From: Streptomyces fungicidicus
Lineage (GTDB): Bacteria; Actinomycetota; Actinomycetes; Streptomycetales; Streptomycetaceae
NCBI RefSeq assembly: GCF_003665435.1
Contig: NZ_CP023407.1
Span: 6,676,769 to 6,740,768, forward strand
Direction: 5' to 3'
DNA: 64,000 bases
This document shows, piece after piece, positions 35,017 to 43,639 of this stretch (position 1 is the first letter of the stretch; every line of letters starts with the position of its first letter). Below the pieces are notes generated by a model, which searched no databases, was not told the origin of the DNA, and saw only the letters and a list, made by a program, of their open reading frames with translations. The position numbers and the translations under genes were made by a program.

Positions 35017-35148
35017 GCGGCCATGCAAGCGGGGCAAGCGTGACGGTGTGCTGGCCCGGCGATGGCGGAGCGTGTCGTATTGGGCCGAACGGGTGACCAT
35101 GAGTAAGAATTGCCCGATGCAGACAGCCAGTGCGACAGGGGACGGAGC

Positions 35149-35550
35149 ATGCCGGTGAACAGCCACGATGTCACCGACGAACAGTGGGAGGGGCTCGCCC
35201 AGGTCGTTCCGCTGCGGGGCCGCGACGCGTGGCCGTCCGCGGTGGGCCACCGCGCCCTGCCCGAGGCCGAGACGGAGGCGGCGGCGCGCCGTCGCTTCGT
35301 CGTCCTGCGCGTGAACGTGTTCGCGGACGCCCGCGACGTCGCCGAGACGCTGATGTCCGGGATACCCGTCCTGCTCGACCTCACCAGCGCGGAGACCGAA
35401 GTCGCCAAGAGAGTCCTGGACTTCAGCACAGGTGTCGTCTTCGGCCTGGCCAGCGGAATGCACCGGGTCGACCGCAACGTCTTCCTGCTGACCCCGTCCG
35501 GCACCGAGGTCACGGGGCTGATGGAGGGAGCGGGAGCGCCGGGGGTGTGA
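35149..35550 (+). CDS. SepF-like cell-division protein
   Basis: A 133-residue protein with a SepF core (RFVVLRVNVFADARDVAETLMSGIPVLLDLT, DFSTGVVFGLASGMHRVDRNVFLLTPSG). It lacks the membrane-binding N-terminal helix and long linker of canonical SepF and resembles the short SepF-like proteins (SflA/SflB type) of Streptomyces that influence FtsZ ring assembly at branching and septation. ATG 35149 follows GGGGACGGAG. It is a single gene, not next to a dcw cluster. Confidence 0.85.
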   Translation: MPVNSHDVTDEQWEGLAQVVPLRGRDAWPSAVGHRALPEAETEAAARRRFVVLRVNVFADARDVAETLMSGIPVLLDLTSAETEVAKRVLDFSTGVVFGLASGMHRVDRNVFLLTPSGTEVTGLMEGAGAPGV

Positions 35551-35637
35551 GCCGCGCGGGCACCCGCTCGCCCGATCGTGGGAAGGACCGCCGAGCGGAA
35601 CGGTTCGCCGCCGTGCCGAACCCTTAGCGTCCGGCGC

Positions 35638-36921
35638 ATGACCTCCGCCTCGCCGCCCCGTCCGGCCGCCCTGACCGGCCGGGCTTCTCCGCCCGGCTCG
35701 GCTCTCCCGTCCGGCTCGGTTCTCCCGTCCGGCCCGGCTCTTCCGCTTCGTGGGGCTTTCCCGCCCGGCTCGTCACCCGTGGCTCCGGCTCCGGGCGGGC
35801 GGCCCGTGCGGCCGCGGGTCACCGAACTGCTGTTGTCCGCGTTCGCGGGGCACCGCGGTGTCCGGCTCCCGCTGGGGGCGCTCACCCTGCTCGCCGGGCC
35901 CAGCGGAAGCGGCAAGACCAGCGCGCTGCGGGCCTACGAGGCGCTCGCCCGGCTCGGCGGCGGGGCCGAGCTGGGGGAGGTGTTCGCGGAACCCGGCGCC
36001 TGTGTGCCGGAGCGGGCCCGCGCCGACGCCCAGCGCCGGCGCGGCTTCCGCATCGGCTGCGTCGCCGACGGCCCCGCGGGTCCCGTCCGGCTGGAGGTCG
36101 CCGTACAGGCCGAACCCGAACTGCGGATCGTGGGGGAGCGGCTGACGGCGGGCGGGCTGGTCCTCCTGGAGACGGCGCTGCGCGACCCCGGCCGGCGCAC
36201 CGTGCAGGCCGCCTGGCACACGGCGGGGTCCACCCCGGTGACCCGCGGCCCGCTGCCGGACGACCGGCTCGGCACCGCGCTGCTCCCGCTGCGCGTCGCG
36301 GGCAAGACCCCCGGGCAGCGCAGGGTGCTCGCCGCCGCCGAGCAGCTGGTGGTGGCCCTGCGCTCCGTCTTCCCCTGCGACCCCCGCCCCGAGCGGATGC
36401 GGGGCCCCGTGCCCACCGGCACCGGCCGGCTGCTGGGCGGCTGCGACAACCTCCCCGACGTACTGTGGCGCACCCGCACCGAGTGCGGGCGCCGGCACGC
36501 CCTCCTGGTGGACGCGGTGCGCGCCGGATGCTCCGGGCCGGTCGCCGGGCTGCTCGCCGAGCCGTACGACACCGGCCGCCGGGTCCGTGCCCTGCTCGAC
36601 CGGGGTGACGGCACCCGTACCGATCTGCGGCGCCTCGGCGACGGCGAGCTGCGGTACGCCGCCCTCGCGCTGGTGCTGCTCACCGGGCCCGGGGTGCTGG
36701 GGGCCGACGCGCCCGGCGAGGTCCCCGACGCGCTCCGGACCCTCACCGTCCTCGCCGACGGCCTGGACCGTTCACTGGACCCGGAGCAGCGGGTGCTGCT
36801 GCTGGACCTGGCGGCGCGGACGTGCGACCGCGGGCGCGTCCGGCTGCTCGGCGCCGTGAACGACGCCTCGTGGGCGGCGGGTTCGGAGGGAGTGACGGTG
36901 GTACACCTGGACCGTGACTGA
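35638..36921 (+). CDS. ATP-binding protein (SMC/AAA-type ATPase)
   Basis: A 427-residue protein. A Pro/Ser-rich N-terminal segment of about 55 residues precedes Walker A GPSGSGKT near residue 87. Further on are LRRLGDGELRYAALALVLLTGP (signature-like) and VTVLADGLDRSLDPEQRVLLLDLA where Walker B would be, so it belongs to the RecF/SMC-like ATPases that have short interrupted middles. It overlaps the MazG-like gene by 8 bp. A role in nucleic-acid or nucleotide quality control is possible but not shown. Confidence 0.75.
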   Translation: MTSASPPRPAALTGRASPPGSALPSGSVLPSGPALPLRGAFPPGSSPVAPAPGGRPVRPRVTELLLSAFAGHRGVRLPLGALTLLAGPSGSGKTSALRAYEALARLGGGAELGEVFAEPGACVPERARADAQRRRGFRIGCVADGPAGPVRLEVAVQAEPELRIVGERLTAGGLVLLETALRDPGRRTVQAAWHTAGSTPVTRGPLPDDRLGTALLPLRVAGKTPGQRRVLAAAEQLVVALRSVFPCDPRPERMRGPVPTGTGRLLGGCDNLPDVLWRTRTECGRRHALLVDAVRAGCSGPVAGLLAEPYDTGRRVRALLDRGDGTRTDLRRLGDGELRYAALALVLLTGPGVLGADAPGEVPDALRTLTVLADGLDRSLDPEQRVLLLDLAARTCDRGRVRLLGAVNDASWAAGSEGVTVVHLDRD

Positions 36922-37285
36922 TCCGTACGACGACGAGAGTCCCCGCGGGAACGAGCGGCTCGCGGCACTCCAGCACCGACTCGCCGAGTTCGCCGCCGCG
37001 CGCGACTGGCAGCCGTACCACACGCCGAAGAACCTCGCCGCCGCTCTCAGCGTGGAGGCGTCCGAACTCCTCGAGATCTTCCAGTGGCTGACGCCCGAGG
37101 AGTCCGCGGCGGTCATGGACGACCCGGACACCGCGCACCGGGTCACCGACGAGGTGGCCGACGTCCTCGCGTATCTCCTTCAGCTGTGCGAGGTCCTCGG
37201 GGTCGATCCGCTGACCGCGCTCGCCGCGAAGATCGACCGGAACGAGCGCAGGTTTCCGGTCGGGGAGCCGCCGCGCCGAAAGTGA
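36914..37285 (+). CDS. MazG-like nucleotide pyrophosphohydrolase
   Basis: A 123-residue all-alpha NTP-PPase of the MazG/RS21-C6 type: KNLAAALSVEASELLEIFQW and DEVADVLAYLLQLCEVLGVDP contain the ExxE and ExxD magnesium ligands. It hydrolyses (often non-canonical) dNTPs to monophosphates plus pyrophosphate. The GTG start at 36914 lies inside the end of the ATPase gene, so the two are co-translated and may act together. Confidence 0.88.
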   Translation: MTDPYDDESPRGNERLAALQHRLAEFAAARDWQPYHTPKNLAAALSVEASELLEIFQWLTPEESAAVMDDPDTAHRVTDEVADVLAYLLQLCEVLGVDPLTALAAKIDRNERRFPVGEPPRRK

Positions 37286-37305
37286 GGAGCCGTTTACTCC
37301 TCTTT
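37284..37305 (+). terminator. Weak hairpin with short T-run
   Basis: GAGGAG (37284-37289) and CTCCTC (37297-37302) form a 6-bp stem with a 7-nt loop followed by TTT, directly after the MazG-like stop. It is a modest terminator candidate. Confidence 0.4.
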
Positions 37306-37466
37306 CACTCTCCGTATTCGAAAACTCGGCCTCTTTCGCTTGGGTGTCCACAGATTTCGGTCTTCCTCTGGCTTTTTGTCTCAGGGGACTTCACTCTGGG
37401 TAGTGAACAAGGGAGTTCAACGGATGCGGACGCGTGGGCAGCGCGTCGGACAGACGGGGGCAGCGC

Positions 37467-37928
37467 ATGGACGCTGTGCGGCTCATCGTGACGAGCAGAC
37501 GTGCCCTGGCCGCGGGCGGCGGTGTACGGGAGCGGCTGACCGAGGTGTGGCAGGCGCAGGCCCTGGCGCAGGCGATAGGGAGCCGCCTCGCCGTCACCGG
37601 GCCGCCCGAACTGCGGGGCGAGGCGCTGGGGCTGACGGAGCTGGCGGGCCGGGGCTGCGGAGTGCTGGGCGGCCGCGGGCTCGGGCCCGACGAGCTGCGC
37701 GCGGCCTGGCTCACCGAGCTGGGGGAGCCGCGCCCGGTCCTGATGCAGCTCGGCGGGCTGCTGGGCGAGGTCGGTATCGCCCTGGTGGGCCTCGCCTGCT
37801 CCGCGGACGACGAGGCGACGTACTGGCAGTGCATGGAGGCCATCGACGCGGCGGACGAGTCCCGCGACCGGGTCCGCGAGATGCTCCGCAAACTGGCCGA
37901 CTCCCTGCCGGAACGCGAGGCCGGCTGA
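37467..37928 (+). CDS. DUF6099-like hypothetical protein
   Basis: A 153-residue, mostly helical, acidic protein (MDAVRLIVTSRRALA start; ACSADDEATYWQCMEAIDAADESRDRVREML near the end). I associate it with the actinobacterial DUF6099 group, whose function is unknown. No signal peptide or membrane segment is seen. It has its own upstream region of about 180 bp that is poorer in GC than the neighbourhood. Its 3' side is the palindromic repeat at 37964. Confidence 0.65.
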   Translation: MDAVRLIVTSRRALAAGGGVRERLTEVWQAQALAQAIGSRLAVTGPPELRGEALGLTELAGRGCGVLGGRGLGPDELRAAWLTELGEPRPVLMQLGGLLGEVGIALVGLACSADDEATYWQCMEAIDAADESRDRVREMLRKLADSLPEREAG

Positions 37929-37963
37929 TCCGGACGCCCACAGGTGGTGGGTGGGTCGGGGCC

Positions 37964-38062
37964 GGGTCGGGGGTGGCCGTCCTCGGACTGGCGCGACTGT
38001 GCCGGCTGGAATACGTCGGGGGCGCGGACGCGCCAGCCACTGCGGGCGGCCACCCCCGCCCC
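37964..38062. repeat. Long palindromic dispersed element, copy B (inverted relative to copy A)
   Basis: Arms GGGTCGGGGGTGGCCG (37964-37979) and CGGCCACCCCCGCCCC (38047-38062) enclose CTGGCGCGACTG and GACGCGCCAGCCACTGCGG. The right half is close to the reverse complement of 2265-2363. Like copy A, it begins soon after a gene end and is joined to the repeat at 38090-38275. Confidence 0.75.
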
Positions 38063-38089
38063 GTCCCCTCCGCGCCGCGAGCGACCATC

Positions 38090-38275
38090 CGCCCCACCTA
38101 CCGCCCTCCACGCGCAGTCGTGCCCCCGCTCTCCGCGGGCAGTCGTGCCGCCGCCCTCCACGCGCAGCCGCGCCGCCGCGTTCCGCGGGCAGTCGTGCCG
38201 CTGGGGCGGCACGGGTGGGCGCGACGGCACCCCGTTGGCGCCGGGCTGCGCGACACCCCCCGGCCCACCCCCACG
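38090..38275. repeat. Dispersed intergenic repeat, inverted copy with internal GC-rich repeats
   Basis: The right part is the reverse complement of the 88-bp unit at 1977-2208 (GGCACGGGTGGGCGCGACGG, GCGCCGGGCTGCGC). The left part repeats short units of the type CGCGGGCAGTCGTGCC and CACGCGCAGTCGTGCC three to four times. Together with 37929-38089 it fills the gap between the DUF6099-like and LLM genes. I see no coding sequence there. Confidence 0.7.
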
Positions 38276-38398
38276 CCGGGCACCCTGCCAACGCCGGGCA
38301 GCAACCCCGCCCCACCGACGTGCGGCAACCGCGTCAGCCCGCCAGGGCCAAGCCCCCTCCTCCCCGGCCCCCACCCCCCGACCATGCAGGATGGACCC

Positions 38399-39322
38399 AT
38401 GGATCTCCGCATCTTCACCGAGCCCCAGCAGGGCGCCACCTACGACACACTGCTCACCGTGGCCAAGGCCACGGAAGACCTCGGCTTCGACGCCTTCTTC
38501 CGCTCCGACCACTACCTCAGCATGGGCTCCGCCGACGGCCTCCCCGGCCCCACCGACGCCTGGATCACCCTCGCCGGCCTCGCCCGCGAGACCAAGCGCA
38601 TCCGCCTCGGCACCCTGATGACCGCCGGCACCTTCCGCCTCCCCGGCGTGCTCGCCATCCAGGTCGCGCAGGTCGACCAGATGTCCGGCGGCCGGGTCGA
38701 ACTGGGCCTGGGCGCGGGATGGTTCGAGGAGGAGCACAAGGCGTACGGCATCCCCTTCCCGAAGGAGAAGTTCGGCCGCCTCGAGGAGCAGCTGGAGATC
38801 GTCACCGGACTCTGGGCCACCGAGACCGGCAAGACCTTCGACTACCACGGCACCCACTACGACCTCACCAGGTCGCCCGCGCTGCCCAAGCCGGCCCAGT
38901 CCAAGGTGCCGGTCCTCATCGGCGGCCACGGCGCGACCCGCACGCCCCGGCTGGCGGCCCGGTTCGCCGACGAGTTCAACATGCCGTTCGCCGGCATCGA
39001 GGACACCGCGCGCCAGTTCGGCCGGGTCCGCGACGCCGCCCAGGAGGCCGGCCGCGACCCGGACGAGCTCGTCTACTCCAACGCCCTCGTCGTCTGCGTC
39101 GGCAGGGACGACCAGGAGATCGCCCGCCGCGCCGCCGCCATCGGCCGCGAGGTCGAGGAGCTCAGGGCCAACGGCCTCGCGGGCACCCCGGCCGAGGTCG
39201 TCGACAAGATCGGCCGCTACGCCGAGACCGGCTCCCGGCGCATCTACCTCCAGGTCCTCGACCTGGACGACCTCGACCACCTGGAGCTGATCTCCGCCCA
39301 GGTCCAGTCCCAGCTGTCGTAA
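38399..39322 (+). CDS. LLM-class F420-dependent oxidoreductase
   Basis: A 307-residue luciferase-like TIM-barrel enzyme of the F420-dependent class (MDLRIFTEPQQGATYDTLL start, FFRSDHYLSMG, GLGAGWFEEEHKAYGIPFP, PVLIGGHGATRTPRLAARFAD). It uses reduced or oxidised F420 for hydride transfer on an unknown substrate. ATG 38399 has AGGATGG upstream, preferred over the ATG at 38384, which lacks an RBS. It is a single gene, ended by a good terminator. Confidence 0.88.
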   Translation: MDLRIFTEPQQGATYDTLLTVAKATEDLGFDAFFRSDHYLSMGSADGLPGPTDAWITLAGLARETKRIRLGTLMTAGTFRLPGVLAIQVAQVDQMSGGRVELGLGAGWFEEEHKAYGIPFPKEKFGRLEEQLEIVTGLWATETGKTFDYHGTHYDLTRSPALPKPAQSKVPVLIGGHGATRTPRLAARFADEFNMPFAGIEDTARQFGRVRDAAQEAGRDPDELVYSNALVVCVGRDDQEIARRAAAIGREVEELRANGLAGTPAEVVDKIGRYAETGSRRIYLQVLDLDDLDHLELISAQVQSQLS

Positions 39323-39330
39323 CGCGCGTC

Positions 39331-39366
39331 CGAGGGGGCCGTCCGCACCCGCGGGCGGCCCCCTCG
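39331..39366 (+). terminator. Hairpin terminator after the LLM gene
   Basis: Stem of 16 bp (39331-39346 with 39351-39366), one G-T pair, loop ACCC. It begins 8 nt after the stop codon and separates the LLM gene from hen1. Confidence 0.85.
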
Positions 39367-39477
39367 TCGTGCGCCCGTAAATTCCCGGGGCGTACCCGGC
39401 CGTTCCCGGTACGTTGGCACCGCGCGCCCCATTCGGCGTGTCCCCGCAGCTCAGAAGGGTCTCGAGGTGTAACCACC

Positions 39478-40935
39478 GTGTTCCTGACGATCAGTACCAC
39501 CGGCTCCGCGGAGCGCCCGGCGACCGATCTCGGTTTTCTGCTGCACAAGCATCCCGAGAAGGCGCAGAGGTTCTCCACCTCCTACGGCACGGCCCACGTC
39601 CTCTACCCCGAGGCGGACGCCGAGCGCTGCACGGCGGCGCTGCTGCTGGAGGTGGACGCGGTGGCACTGGTCCGGCGCGGGAAGGGCAAGGGCCGCGGCG
39701 GAGCGCCCGACGCGGCACTCGCGCAGTACGTCAACGACCGCCCCTACGCGGCGTCCTCCCTGCTCGCCGTCGCCCTGAGCGCCGTCTTCTCCAGCGCGAT
39801 GCGCGGCGTCTGCAACGCCCGCCCGGAACTGCCGGGCCGGCCGCTCCCGCTGCGCGTCGAAATACCCGCGCTGCCCGCCCGCGGCGGCCCCGGACTCGTC
39901 GGCCGGCTCTTCGAGCCGCTCGGCTGGACGGTCGGCGCCGAGCCCGTCGCGCTGGACGGCGAGTTCCCGCAGTGGGGCGACTCGCGCTACGTCCGCCTCG
40001 TGCTGGAGGCGGAGACGCTGACCCTCGCCGAGGCCCTGCGCCACCTGTACGTCCTGCTTCCCGTGCTCGACGACGCCAAGCACTACTGGGTCGCCTCCGA
40101 CGAGGTCGACAAGCTGCTGCGCGCCGGTGCGGGCTGGCTGCCCGGCCACCCGGAGCAGCGGCTGATCACCAGCCGCTATCTCTCCCGCCGCTGGTCGCTT
40201 ACCCGCGAGGCCATGGAGCGGCTGGAGCTGGTCCGCCTCGCCGAGGCCGACGACAGCGACGTCGAGGAGATCGACAACGCCGTCGCCGTGGAGACGGAGG
40301 CCGAGGAGAAGCCGACCCCGCTCGCCGTGCAGCGCAGGGAGGCGATCCTCGCGGCGCTCCGGGCGGCGGGCGCCTCCCGGGTGCTCGACCTCGGATGCGG
40401 ACAGGGCCAGCTCGTCCAGGCCCTGCTGCGGGACCCGTCCTTCACCGAGGTCGTCGGCCTCGACGTGTCGGTGCGGGCGCTCACCATCGCCTCCCGGCGG
40501 CTGAAGCTGGACCGCATGGGGGAGCGGCAGGCGGCGCGTGTGAAGCTGCTCCAGGGCTCGCTCGCCTACACCGACAAACGGCTCAGGGGATACGACGCCG
40601 CGGTGCTCAGCGAGGTGATCGAGCACCTCGACCTGCCCCGGCTCCCCGCCCTGGAGTACGCGGTGTTCGGCGCCGCCCGCCCCCGCACCGTCCTCGTCAC
40701 CACCCCCAACGTCGAGTACAACGTGCGCTGGGAGAGCCTGCCGGCCGGCCATGTCCGGCACGGCGACCACCGCTTCGAGTGGACCCGCGACGAGTTCCGC
40801 GCCTGGGCCCGCATGGTCGCCGAACGGCACGGCTACGACGTGGAGTTCGTCCCCGTGGGGCCGGACGACCCCGAGGTCGGGCCGCCCACCCAGATGGCCG
40901 TGTTCGTGACCGCGCAGGAGGCGAAGGCCGCATGA
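39478..40935 (+). CDS. hen1: RNA 3'-terminal ribose 2'-O-methyltransferase Hen1
   Basis: A 485-residue bacterial Hen1. The N-terminal part (FLTISTTGSAERPATDLGFLL start, about residues 1-240) is the Hen1-specific ligase-activating domain. The C-terminal methyltransferase has the SAM loop VLDLGCGQGQ near 302 and the metal-site segment SEVIEHLD with later HVRHGDHRFEW. It methylates the 2'-OH at a cleaved RNA 3' end during repair by Pnkp, making the mend resistant to re-cleavage. GTG 39478 gives the standard family N-terminus. It overlaps pnkp by ATGA. Confidence 0.93.
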   Translation: MFLTISTTGSAERPATDLGFLLHKHPEKAQRFSTSYGTAHVLYPEADAERCTAALLLEVDAVALVRRGKGKGRGGAPDAALAQYVNDRPYAASSLLAVALSAVFSSAMRGVCNARPELPGRPLPLRVEIPALPARGGPGLVGRLFEPLGWTVGAEPVALDGEFPQWGDSRYVRLVLEAETLTLAEALRHLYVLLPVLDDAKHYWVASDEVDKLLRAGAGWLPGHPEQRLITSRYLSRRWSLTREAMERLELVRLAEADDSDVEEIDNAVAVETEAEEKPTPLAVQRREAILAALRAAGASRVLDLGCGQGQLVQALLRDPSFTEVVGLDVSVRALTIASRRLKLDRMGERQAARVKLLQGSLAYTDKRLRGYDAAVLSEVIEHLDLPRLPALEYAVFGAARPRTVLVTTPNVEYNVRWESLPAGHVRHGDHRFEWTRDEFRAWARMVAERHGYDVEFVPVGPDDPEVGPPTQMAVFVTAQEAKAA

Positions 40936-43484
40936 CCACCGACAGCACCGCCGTGCGGGGCCGCGCCCTGCCCGTGACCGACCTCTCCCTCGTGGTGCTC
41001 GTCGGCGCCTCGGGATCGGGCAAGTCCACCTTCGCACGCCGTCACTTCAAGCCCACCGAGGTCATCTCCTCCGACTTCTGCCGGGGCCTGGTCTCCGACG
41101 ACGAGAACGACCAGAGCGCGTCGCGCGACGCCTTCGACGTGCTGCACTACATCGCCGGCAAGCGCCTGGCGGCCGGCCGCCGCACCGTCGTCGACGCCAC
41201 CAGCGTCCAGCCGGACGCCCGGCGTCAGCTCGTCGCCCTGGCGAAGGAGTACGACGTGCTGCCCATCGCCGTCGTGCTCGACGTGCCCGAGGAGGTGTGC
41301 GCCGAACGCAACGCGGCCCGCGGCGACCGCGCCGACATGCCCCGCCGGGTCGTCCAGCGGCACGTCCGCGAACTCCGCCGCTCGCTGCGCCACCTGGAGC
41401 GCGAGGGCTTCCGCAAGGTGCACGTGCTGCGGGGCGTGGAGGAGATCGAGCACGCCACCGTCGTCACCGAGAAGCGGTACAACGACCTCACCCACCTGAC
41501 GGGGCCCTTCGACATCATCGGCGACATCCACGGCTGCTCGGCCGAACTGGAGGCGCTGCTCGGCAAGCTGGGGTACGCCGACGGCGCGCACCCCGAGGGG
41601 CGCACGGCCGTCTTCGTCGGCGACCTCGTCGACCGCGGGCCGGACAGCCCCGCCGTGCTGCGCCGGGTGATGGCCATGGTGAAGGCGGGCCACGCGCTGT
41701 GCGTGCCCGGCAACCACGAGAACAAGTACGGCCGGCACCTCAAGGGCCGCAAGGTCCAGCACACCCACGGACTCGCCGAGACCGTCGCGCAGATGGACGG
41801 GGAGAGCGAGGAGTTCCGCGCCGAGGTGCGGGAGTTCATCGACGGCCTGGTCAGCCACTACGTCCTCGACGGCGGCCGGCTGGTGGTCTGCCACGCGGGC
41901 CTGCCGGAGAAGTACCACGGCCGCACCTCAGGCCGCGTCCGCAGCCACGCCCTCTACGGCGAAACCACCGGTGAGACCGACGAGTTCGGCCTGCCGGTGC
42001 GCTATCCGTGGGCGGAGGACTACCGGGGCCGGGCCGCCGTCGTCTACGGCCACACTCCCGTCCCCGAGGCCACCTGGCTGAACAACACCATCTGCCTGGA
42101 CACCGGCGCCGTCTTCGGCGGCAGGCTCACCGCGCTGCGCTGGCCGGAGCGGGAACTGGTCGACGTACCGGCCGAGCGGGTCTGGTACGAGCCGGCGCGT
42201 CCCCTGCGCACCGAGGCCCCCGGCGGCCACGACGGCCGTCCGCTGGACCTGGCGGACGTGCACGGCCGCCGCTTCGTGGAGACCCGTCACCAGGGCCGGG
42301 TGGCGGTCCGGGAGGAGAACGCCGCCGCGGCCCTGGAGGTCATGAGCCGCTTCGCGGTCGACCCGCGCCTGCTGCCGTACCTCCCGCCGACCATGGCCCC
42401 CACCGCCACCTCGCGCCTCGACGGCTATCTGGAGCACCCGGTCGAGGCGTTCGCCCAGTACGCGGGGGACGGCGTCGCCCGCGTCGTGTGCGAGGAGAAG
42501 CACATGGGCTCCCGCGCGGTCGCCCTGGTCTGCCGCGACGCCGAGGCGGCCGCCCGCCGCTTCGGCACCGCGGGGGGCCCGGCCGGCGCGCTGTACACCC
42601 GCACCGGCCGCCCGTTCTTCAACGACGCCTCCGTCACCGAGGAGATCCTCGGACGGCTGCGCACGGCGGTCACCGAGGCCGGCCTCTGGGACGAACTCGA
42701 CACCGACTGGCTGCTGCTGGACGCGGAACTGATGCCGTGGTCGCTGAAGGCCTCCGGGCTGCTGCGCTCCCAGTACGCCGCGGTCGGCGCCGCCGCCGGC
42801 GCGGTGTTCCCGGGCGTCCTCGCCGCCCTGGAGGGCGCGGCCGCCCGCGGCGTCGACGTCACGGACCTGCTGGGCCGGCAGCGCGAACGCGCGCGCGACG
42901 CCTCGGCGTTCACCGACGCGTACCGCCGCTACTGCTGGACCACCGACGGTCTGGACGGCGTCCGCCTGGCGCCGTTCCAGATCCTCGCGGTCCGCGGCCG
43001 CAGCCTGGCCGCGCTGCCCCACGACCGGCAGCTCGCCCTCATCGACCGCATGGTCGAGCACGACACCACCGGACTGCTCCGCACCACCCGCCGCCTCTAC
43101 GTCGACACGGCCGACCCCGAGTCGGTGCGGGCCGGAGTGGACTGGTGGCTGGAGATGACCGGACGCGGCGGCGAGGGCATGGTGGTCAAACCGGTCGACG
43201 CCCTGGTCCGCGACACGTCGGGCCGCCTGGTGCAGCCCGGCATCAAGTGCCGCGGCCGCGAGTACCTGCGGATCATCTACGGCCCCGAGTACACCCGTCC
43301 GGAGAACCTGGCACGCCTGCGCGGCCGCTTCCTCAACCACAAGCGCTCCCTCGCGATCCGCGAGTACGCGCTCGGTCTGGAGGCACTGGACCGCCTCGCC
43401 GACGGCGAGCCGCTGTGGCGGGTCCACGAGCCGGTCTTCGCGGTGCTGGCGCTGGAATCGGAGCCGGTGGACCCGCGGCTGTGA
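40932..43484 (+). CDS. pnkp: Polynucleotide kinase-phosphatase Pnkp (RNA repair)
   Basis: An 850-residue three-domain RNA end-healing enzyme. The N-terminal kinase has Walker A GASGSGKS (25-32). The central binuclear metallophosphatase has IIGDIHGC, GDLVDRGPDSP and PGNHENK. The C-terminal adenylyltransferase/ligase has the nucleotidyl Lys523 in EEKHMGSRA and GEGMVVKP. It heals 5'-OH and 2',3'-cyclic phosphate ends and, with Hen1, seals and marks RNAs cut by ribotoxins. All signature residues are present. A hairpin lies 31 bp after the stop. Confidence 0.94.
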   Translation: MTTDSTAVRGRALPVTDLSLVVLVGASGSGKSTFARRHFKPTEVISSDFCRGLVSDDENDQSASRDAFDVLHYIAGKRLAAGRRTVVDATSVQPDARRQLVALAKEYDVLPIAVVLDVPEEVCAERNAARGDRADMPRRVVQRHVRELRRSLRHLEREGFRKVHVLRGVEEIEHATVVTEKRYNDLTHLTGPFDIIGDIHGCSAELEALLGKLGYADGAHPEGRTAVFVGDLVDRGPDSPAVLRRVMAMVKAGHALCVPGNHENKYGRHLKGRKVQHTHGLAETVAQMDGESEEFRAEVREFIDGLVSHYVLDGGRLVVCHAGLPEKYHGRTSGRVRSHALYGETTGETDEFGLPVRYPWAEDYRGRAAVVYGHTPVPEATWLNNTICLDTGAVFGGRLTALRWPERELVDVPAERVWYEPARPLRTEAPGGHDGRPLDLADVHGRRFVETRHQGRVAVREENAAAALEVMSRFAVDPRLLPYLPPTMAPTATSRLDGYLEHPVEAFAQYAGDGVARVVCEEKHMGSRAVALVCRDAEAAARRFGTAGGPAGALYTRTGRPFFNDASVTEEILGRLRTAVTEAGLWDELDTDWLLLDAELMPWSLKASGLLRSQYAAVGAAAGAVFPGVLAALEGAAARGVDVTDLLGRQRERARDASAFTDAYRRYCWTTDGLDGVRLAPFQILAVRGRSLAALPHDRQLALIDRMVEHDTTGLLRTTRRLYVDTADPESVRAGVDWWLEMTGRGGEGMVVKPVDALVRDTSGRLVQPGIKCRGREYLRIIYGPEYTRPENLARLRGRFLNHKRSLAIREYALGLEALDRLADGEPLWRVHEPVFAVLALESEPVDPRL

Positions 43485-43514
43485 CGGACCCGCGCGGTGT
43501 CCGTGGCGAATGAA

Positions 43515-43552
43515 TCCGGCCGAGTCTCACCCGTAAGGGGGACTCGGCCGGA
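43515..43552 (+). terminator. Hairpin terminator after pnkp
   Basis: TCCGGCCGAGTC (43515-43526) pairs with GACTCGGCCGGA (43541-43552), a perfect 12-bp stem with a 14-nt loop that itself contains CCC/GGG. It separates the RNA repair pair from the conflict-system operon. Confidence 0.8.
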
Positions 43553-43639
43553 CTTCGTCCCGCCCGGCCCCACCTGTCCCTGGCTAACCGTCAGTTGCCG
43601 TGCTAGCTTCGCAGGTCGGTCAGGCAGGAGTACCGGCTC

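Noticed and set aside
37951..39477. Apparent fusion of a large N-terminal region to Hen1
   Set aside because: The upstream part is the shadow of the repeat and the LLM gene; Hen1 homologues start at the position corresponding to GTG 39478.
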